From: Lachnospiraceae bacterium
GTDB taxonomy: Bacteria; Bacillota; Clostridia; Lachnospirales; Lachnospiraceae
Reading direction: 5' to 3'
Assembly (NCBI GenBank): GCA_014804565.1
Contig: JAAUZN010000056.1
Location: forward strand, 6,180-17,350
DNA length: 11,171 nt
Made by a program: the position numbers and the translations under genes
Shown: in pieces, positions 7,213-11,171 of the stretch
How positions within the stretch are numbered: position 1 is the stretch's first letter
Layout of the letters: the number at the start of each line of letters is the position of its first letter
Notes under the pieces: generated by a model
Database searches by the model: none
What the model was told of the DNA's origin: nothing
What the model saw: only the letters and a program-made list of their open reading frames with translations

Positions 7213-7261
7213 TTTCACAAAAAGCACGAATTTCTTCTCTTTTCACCAATATTTTGTGAAA
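7213..7261. promoter_or_regulatory. TTTCAC/GTGAAA half-sites, candidate operator
   Basis: A 21-bp imperfect palindrome, TTTCAC (7241-7246) - 9 bases - GTGAAA (7256-7261), lies just ahead of the comFB -35. A third half-site, TTTCACAAAA (7213-7222), is an exact inverted match to TTTTGTGAAA (7252-7261). The set lies between the candidate promoters of the permease and comFB, a place where a repressor could act on both genes. The binding protein is unknown. Confidence 0.45.
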
Positions 7262-7267
7262 TAATGA

Positions 7268-7296
7268 TTGATTCTCTGGGAAAAATGTACTATTAT
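7268..7296 (+). promoter_or_regulatory. Promoter of the comFB-family gene
   Basis: TTGATT (7268-7273) and TATTAT (7291-7296) are 17 bases apart, each near consensus, giving a start near 7303 and a leader of about 25 bases holding the GGAGGAGG ribosome site. Confidence 0.6.
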
Positions 7297-7328
7297 AAGA
7301 GTATGTGTAGCAGTGGAGGAGGTTCGGA

Positions 7329-7598
7329 ATGGAAGGCTTAAAAAATATCATGGAGGATGCTGTAGAATACCAGCTTAATAAGCTGTTATCTACCATGCCG
7401 GATGTCTGTTCTTGTGACAATTGCAAGCTTGACATGATGTCTTATGCGTTAAACAGACTTTCACCCCAGTATGTACGTACGGATACTGGTGCTCTCTTTC
7501 AAAAACTAAACAATTATCAGCCGCAGGCTGAGGTGACGATCATGACTACAGTAATGACTGCAATCGAAAAGATCGGCGCACATCCGCAGCACGATTAA
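7329..7598 (+). CDS. ComFB-family small protein
   Basis: An 89-residue cytoplasmic protein with the hallmarks of the late-competence ComFB family: an N-terminal helix (EDAVEYQLNKLL), a cysteine cluster VCSCDNC (Cys27, Cys29, Cys32), the segment LDMMSYALNRLSPQYV, and GALFQKLNNYQPQAEVTI. The Cys cluster is a plausible zinc site. In Bacillus subtilis the name comes from the comF operon, where ComFB itself is not essential for DNA uptake; cyanobacterial relatives bind cyclic di-GMP. No comFA, comFC or other competence gene is nearby, so a competence role is not supported here. The ATG follows GGAGGAGG at good spacing, and the gene has its own promoter and terminator, so it is probably transcribed alone. 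Confidence 0.9.
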   Translation: MEGLKNIMEDAVEYQLNKLLSTMPDVCSCDNCKLDMMSYALNRLSPQYVRTDTGALFQKLNNYQPQAEVTIMTTVMTAIEKIGAHPQHD

Positions 7599-7618
7599 AA
7601 GATTTTTATATTTATAAA

Positions 7619-7652
7619 AAGATAGCAGAGAATGAAATTTCTCTGCTATCTT
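7619..7652. terminator. Bidirectional intrinsic terminator between comFB and carD
   Basis: A 14-bp perfect stem, AAGATAGCAGAGAA (7619-7632) with TTCTCTGCTATCTT (7639-7652), around a 6-base loop. On the plus strand it is followed by a moderately T-rich tail (CATTTTAC). On the minus strand it is followed by TTT and further AT-rich sequence. It fits exactly between two converging genes. Confidence 0.88.
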
Positions 7653-7664
7653 CATTTTACGTTA

Positions 7665-8180
7665 TCATACGGTAGCTTTCTGCCTGTCTACAGCTTCAGC
7701 AATATACTCCTCCACCTTTTCCTTCGGGATGGCGAGGGCAAGAGACATCTCACTGTAGAGAAGCTCCTCCGCCTTGTGGAGATACTGCTCGTCTGAGGAA
7801 AGTACCTTTTTCCCTTCGTTGATACGGCTCTTCTTGCGCTGATAAAGGGTTTTTATGATCTGCACAAGACTTTTGGAATCATACGTGCGGATTGCGTCCT
7901 TGTAGGTCTGCTCCCTGCGTTTTTCCTCCTGAATCCACACGGTATCGATCTCTGTGATGTGTTCGATCAGCTTTTCCGCCTCGTCTTTATTCATGATCCT
8001 TCGCATAACGATCTTATCGTTATTGACAGGCGTGTAAATCGTGCTCGCCTTTTCAAAGACGGGCTCCAGAACATAGTACTTTTTCTCTTTATCCATTCGA
8101 TCGATCGGATTATCCGTAATATCGATCACACGACATACCCCATGTCCGCCGCACATAATCAGTTCGCCCTTCTCAAACAT
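7665..8180 (-). CDS. CarD/CdnL-family RNA polymerase-binding transcription regulator
   Basis: A 171-residue CarD-family protein. Residues 1-60 form the RNA polymerase interaction domain (MFEKGELIMCGGHGVCRVID; YYVLEPV; STIYTPV), a Tudor-like fold shared with the start of Mfd that binds the beta subunit. Residues 61-171 are the helical DNA-binding domain. Trp82 (TVWIQEE) lies where CarD/CdnL proteins carry the tryptophan that wedges into the upstream edge of the open promoter complex. The end (DEQYLHKAEELLYSEMSLAL) is typical. I chose the ATG at 8180, with GGAGG five bases ahead. A longer frame from TTG at 8192 overlaps that ribosome site and is unlikely. Members often steady open complexes at rRNA and other growth-linked promoters; which promoters it serves here is unknown. 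Confidence 0.93.
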   Translation of the reverse strand: MFEKGELIMCGGHGVCRVIDITDNPIDRMDKEKKYYVLEPVFEKASTIYTPVNNDKIVMRRIMNKDEAEKLIEHITEIDTVWIQEEKRREQTYKDAIRTYDSKSLVQIIKTLYQRKKSRINEGKKVLSSDEQYLHKAEELLYSEMSLALAIPKEKVEEYIAEAVDRQKATV

Positions 8181-8280
8181 AACGCCCTCCAAATTTTCTG
8201 ACTCTCACACTGACGAGTCCGACAGCAGCCTGCCACACGTCCCACGGGCACGCGCCAAACCGCAATTTCCCTTACATACC

Positions 8281-8310
8281 ATTTTAGCACTTTAAAATTT
8301 CTTCTGTAAG
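8281..8310 (-). promoter_or_regulatory. Promoter of the CarD-family gene
   Basis: On the minus strand, CTTACA (8310-8305) and TAAAAT (8286-8281) are 18 bases apart, matching consensus at 4 and 5 of 6 positions. Start near 8275 gives a leader of about 95 bases, much of it GC-rich (8198-8270) with small hairpins such as GACTC/GAGTC. A/T-rich sequence with two AAGTATTT(T)CG direct repeats (8308-8318, 8327-8338) lies at and upstream of the -35. Confidence 0.5.
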
Positions 8311-8405
8311 TATTTTCGAAACAGAAAAGTATTTTTCGGCACTTTTTATGGTAGAAGCCGCCGCTCTGATTGTGAAAATCCACTAAATAAAACTATGTCT
8401 GAGAA

Positions 8406-9008
8406 TCAACGCGCCTTAAAATTATCGCAGATAAATCTGGTCTCCTCCATCGGGAAAATACGGATCATAATACCCTTTACCAGCTTCTCCGCATCAAACC
8501 GGGACAGAATGATGACCATCTCACTCCCCGAAAAAGGAAGAATATCAATCTGATCCACATCTTCCTTGGCATTGACCAATGTCGCTTTCGGAGGGTTGAT
8601 ATCCACTGTCTTACGGATCATCTCCGTGAGAGAAATCGCAGAGGCCCCCATCATCTGGTTCATCACCTCAGATACACAGGAAAGATGCATCTCGTTAAGC
8701 TCACCGGGCGCTGCAACTCCCGCTCCTCCCATCATCAGGTCCATAACGATCTTGACGTCATCCTCCTTAAACATCAGAAGGTTATTGCCATGAAAATCGT
8801 CTTTATAGTCTATCTGCACTGTCACGCTGCCCACGCCGAACGCCATCAGAATATTCCTGATATCCGCACTGTTGACTACTTTCACCGAAGGCGGGCTGAC
8901 CTTAACCGTCTTTCGGGTCAAAGTATTCAGGGCAGTCGCAGAATGTGACATACAGATCTGCGCTACTTCTGCCATTTTATCTTGATCCAATGGTGCTAGT
9001 TGTCCCAT
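8406..9008 (-). CDS. Stand-alone CheC/FliY-like phosphatase-domain protein
   Basis: A 200-residue soluble protein with the duplicated CheC fold. CheC and FliY remove phosphate from CheY-P in Firmicute chemotaxis, each site using a Glu and an Asn three residues later. The second site is intact: Glu114 and Asn117 in VSEVMNQMMGASA. The first has Glu14 but Gln17 instead of Asn (AEVAQICMSHSATAL), so it may be inactive or weak. The repeated segments TRKTVKVSPPSVKVVN (31-46) and IRKTVDINPPKATLVN (131-146) show the internal duplication. Unlike FliY it has no SpoA/FliN domain, and no chemotaxis or flagellar gene is in the window. The ATG at 9008 lacks an ideally spaced ribosome site: GGAGAAGGA is about 12 bases ahead, so the start is less certain than the family. 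Confidence 0.82.
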   Translation of the reverse strand: MGQLAPLDQDKMAEVAQICMSHSATALNTLTRKTVKVSPPSVKVVNSADIRNILMAFGVGSVTVQIDYKDDFHGNNLLMFKEDDVKIVMDLMMGGAGVAAPGELNEMHLSCVSEVMNQMMGASAISLTEMIRKTVDINPPKATLVNAKEDVDQIDILPFSGSEMVIILSRFDAEKLVKGIMIRIFPMEETRFICDNFKAR

Positions 9009-9067
9009 ACCTTCGCTACATCCTTCTCCAAAATAATTACATTCATCGGTGCTAATGCCTCAATATT

Positions 9068-9097
9068 ACTATACCTTATTTGCGCCCCTTCGTGCAA
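9068..9097 (-). promoter_or_regulatory. Promoter of the CheC-like gene
   Basis: On the minus strand, TTGCAC (9097-9092) and TATAGT (9073-9068) are 18 bases apart. The start would be near 9062, with a leader of about 53 bases. This makes the gene independent of the upstream ABC permease. The T8 run after the permease stop (plus-strand A8, 9122-9129) may weakly end that transcript, but no GC-rich stem precedes it. Confidence 0.55.
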
Positions 9098-9147
9098 CAT
9101 TTTATTTGGAAAAATGTAGATAAAAAAAATTTATTTATAGTATTTCC

Positions 9148-11171
9148 TTATTCAGCCTCCCGTAATCGCTCTACTACGGACCGTTTTACCACATAGCGGT
9201 ATGAGATGAGCGGGATCACCGCCCCCAGAATGAGGAAAGCGGGAGCCACCACAAAAATCGGCGCAACAGTCAGATGATAGGTGAAAAACCAGAACATCCC
9301 CTCCAGGACGCTGCTTGCCACAGGCCCCATAACGATCGTCAAAACAAAGGTGATCACAACGGAGCTGCCCGCAAACACCATGCCCTCCGTGATCAGCATC
9401 CGGTTCAACTGTTTACCAGTCATACCTACGGATTGTAACACTGCAAACTCCCGTTTTCTCGTCATGATGCTTGTGAGGATGGCATTCAGGAAGTTCAAAA
9501 TTCCCACCAGACCCACGATCAGAGCCGCACCGCTTCCCACCATCATGAACATATTGCGGAAGCCATTAAAATCCTCCTCGTAAGTCTTTCGGCTCTCATA
9601 GTCATACTCGGAATCGTCACTGCCCGCAAAATTCTGCATCCACTGTTCCGCCGCATCTACCTTATCGTCCTCACAGTCGAAAGCGTAATAGAGCACATCT
9701 GACGTCCCGGAATCCCGAATAAAGGTATCGGCTCCCATCACGAACTCATCGGCTCCGTAATAACGGTAGGAAAGAGTTCCCGGCACCTCCACAAGTGCGG
9801 CCACCTCATATACCTTATCCTCGTACACCTTGGCCCTCGCCCGCCAGGGCTTGCCGTCGGTGTCCTCATTTTCCTCGTAAATCTCACCGGTCTCCGGATT
9901 ATAATACTCATACTCTTCCACGTAGCGGATGGTTATCTGATCTCCCATCTTCGCCCAGTGGGAATCCCCGTGGATATTGCCGTAATCGTCCGCGAAATAG
10001 ACCGCCGCTACATAATTGCCGCCCTCTTTCAGCTTACTGAGATCTCCTTCCAGAACATTGAGTTTATCCAGCACAAAGTCCTCCATCCCGTATAACTTTA
10101 CACGCTCAGCATACAGATCGTCCTCTTTTTCCAACAGCTCCAAATACTGATCCACCATCTCCGGGCTGCTCCACTTGCCCTGTAGTTTTCGTATCCACTC
10201 CTCTGTGACAAACTCCTCTGCTGCAAAGGTTTCCTGGTAGGTTCTGCCTCCGATTACACCCTCCATAGACTCGAGCTGTGTGATCGCCTCCTCGGGGAAA
10301 GGTTCTATGGTAAAGCTGCCTGCCTGAAAATAAGAGGCATCGGCGGTAATAAAGTCTACTACCACATTGTTTAAATACTTGTCCATATCGAACCCGTTTG
10401 TCAGGATGAAAGTGAGATTCAGCACCACCACCGCAAAGGACATGGAGATTACTGTGATCACAGTCTTACTCTTGTTCCTACCCAGATTCGCTACTGCCAT
10501 TCTGAAAATGGATGCACCTTTCTCCCCTTTTCTGCTCTTCTTTTTCGTCCCACTTCCTTCCGTGTAGCGCACCGCCTCCACAGGAGAGATCTTCGCCGCC
10601 ATCTTACGGGGTTTCCGGCAGGAAATCCATACCGTCACCAGCGAAAATACCGCTGCACCTAAAAAAATTACGGGGCTGACCGAATAAGTCAATTTGACAC
10701 CGTTAAGCTGTGACACGACGATGCGTGTCATAATCACACCCATGCCGTAACCAAATGCCATACCAATAGGAATACCTATCGCAGAAAGCAGAAATGCCTG
10801 CTGGGAAATGATTCGTTTGATCTGCCGCCCCGTGGTGCCGATGGTCTTTAACAGCCCATAAAACCGCACATCATTGGAGACCGAAATCTGGAAAATATTG
10901 TAAATAATGAGATAGCCCGTAAATATGATCAAAAGCATGACCACAACTAATGCCAAAATCGTCTCCAGATCGATATTGTCCTCAAACTGCGCAGACACAT
11001 AGCCCCAGTTCACGCCGATAGGAATAAAATTATCGCCCTGATCTCTGCCCTCCGTCTGATACCCGTGCCGCTCCAGAATCGTCTTCAGATTTTCCTCTAT
11101 GTGGGAGGCATTTTTAAACATCACATCCATATTGAAACGTCCCGTCATGCCATCGTTGCACTGGGTATCCA
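9148..11171 (-). CDS. FtsX/MacB-type ABC transporter permease, 5' end beyond window
   Basis: The membrane subunit of an ABC transporter; the frame stays open to the right edge, so the N-terminus is missing. Counting from the internal ATG at 11148, 666 residues are visible: the end of a first extracellular domain, three membrane segments (62-87, 118-141, 155-175) of the first FtsX unit with FYGLLKTIGTTGRQI between, a basic cytoplasmic linker (180-215), and a membrane segment (229-251). An acidic, Tyr-rich extracellular domain follows (252-530), then a second FtsX unit (533-558, 587-610, 622-650) with the matching EFAVLQSVGMTGKQL. Such two-FtsX permeases work with a MacB/LolD-like ATPase in peptide export, antimicrobial resistance or envelope upkeep. 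The ATPase gene is not visible and would be expected just upstream. The substrate cannot be told. Confidence 0.93.
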   Translation of the reverse strand, partial: DTQCNDGMTGRFNMDVMFKNASHIEENLKTILERHGYQTEGRDQGDNFIPIGVNWGYVSAQFEDNIDLETILALVVVMLLIIFTGYLIIYNIFQISVSNDVRFYGLLKTIGTTGRQIKRIISQQAFLLSAIGIPIGMAFGYGMGVIMTRIVVSQLNGVKLTYSVSPVIFLGAAVFSLVTVWISCRKPRKMAAKISPVEAVRYTEGSGTKKKSRKGEKGASIFRMAVANLGRNKSKTVITVISMSFAVVVLNLTFILTNGFDMDKYLNNVVVDFITADASYFQAGSFTIEPFPEEAITQLESMEGVIGGRTYQETFAAEEFVTEEWIRKLQGKWSSPEMVDQYLELLEKEDDLYAERVKLYGMEDFVLDKLNVLEGDLSKLKEGGNYVAAVYFADDYGNIHGDSHWAKMGDQITIRYVEEYEYYNPETGEIYEENEDTDGKPWRARAKVYEDKVYEVAALVEVPGTLSYRYYGADEFVMGADTFIRDSGTSDVLYYAFDCEDDKVDAAEQWMQNFAGSDDSEYDYESRKTYEEDFNGFRNMFMMVGSGAALIVGLVGILNFLNAILTSIMTRKREFAVLQSVGMTGKQLNRMLITEGMVFAGSSVVITFVLTIVMGPVASSVLEGMFWFFTYHLTVAPIFVVAPAFLILGAVIPLISYRYVVKRSVVERLREAE

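Noticed and set aside
7148..7435. A 95-codon minus-strand frame between the permease and comFB
   Set aside because: It covers both promoters and the comFB start, has no family resemblance, and the true comFB gene runs the other way.
8203..8270. CTGACGAGTCC, which resembles the start of a hammerhead ribozyme core
   Set aside because: The stem II partner GGAC and the following GAAA are absent, so the catalytic core cannot form.
1..11171. CRISPR array, complete insertion sequence, phage or defence system
   Set aside because: No regularly spaced repeats, transposase, integrase, nuclease-helicase pair or toxin-antitoxin pair was seen; all larger frames are accounted for by the listed genes.

Overview
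The window looks like chromosome from a low-to-mid-GC clostridial Firmicute, most likely a member of the Lachnospiraceae. The reasons are the tatD-rsmA pair, a CarD-type regulator, strong GGAGG-type ribosome binding sites, GTG/TTG starts, a tRNA without an encoded CCA, and a glycogen branching enzyme with an Asp/Glu/Asp triad spaced exactly as in Escherichia coli GlgB. The assignment comes from protein recognition only; no search was run.

Layout from left to right. (1) 1-4139, minus strand: a two-gene unit. The first gene transcribed is a large protein with TPR-like repeats, a long acidic middle and an AAA+-like C-terminus that appears to have lost its nucleotide-binding motifs. After an 18-base gap comes glgB, whose 3' end runs off the window. 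A good promoter (4197-4225) lies ahead of the unit. (2) 4319-5998, minus strand: rsmA (16S rRNA dimethyltransferase) and, ahead of it, a TatD-family metal-dependent nuclease. The rnmV gene that often sits between them is absent. (3) 6047-6287: a tRNA-Lys(CTT) on the plus strand with its own promoter, a leader with two perfect hairpins, and a GGGGACGGTTCT motif after it. (4) 6285-7598: a membrane permease of the putative heavy-metal exporter type (minus) and a small ComFB-family protein (plus), diverging from a control region with a TTTCAC/GTGAAA palindrome. (5) 7619-9008: a bidirectional terminator, then a CarD-family RNA polymerase-binding regulator and a stand-alone CheC/FliY-like phosphatase domain protein, both minus and each with a candidate promoter. 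(6) 9148-11171, minus: a large FtsX/MacB-type ABC transporter permease whose N-terminus lies beyond the right edge.

Most genes are housekeeping (translation, nucleic-acid metabolism, glycogen, export). I see no complete defence, secretion or mobile system, and no CRISPR array. The most unusual items are the degenerate-AAA protein paired with glgB, the CheC-like protein with one intact and one altered active site, the palindromic control region between the exporter and comFB, and the structured flanks of the tRNA gene. No gene-free stretch exceeds 300 bases.
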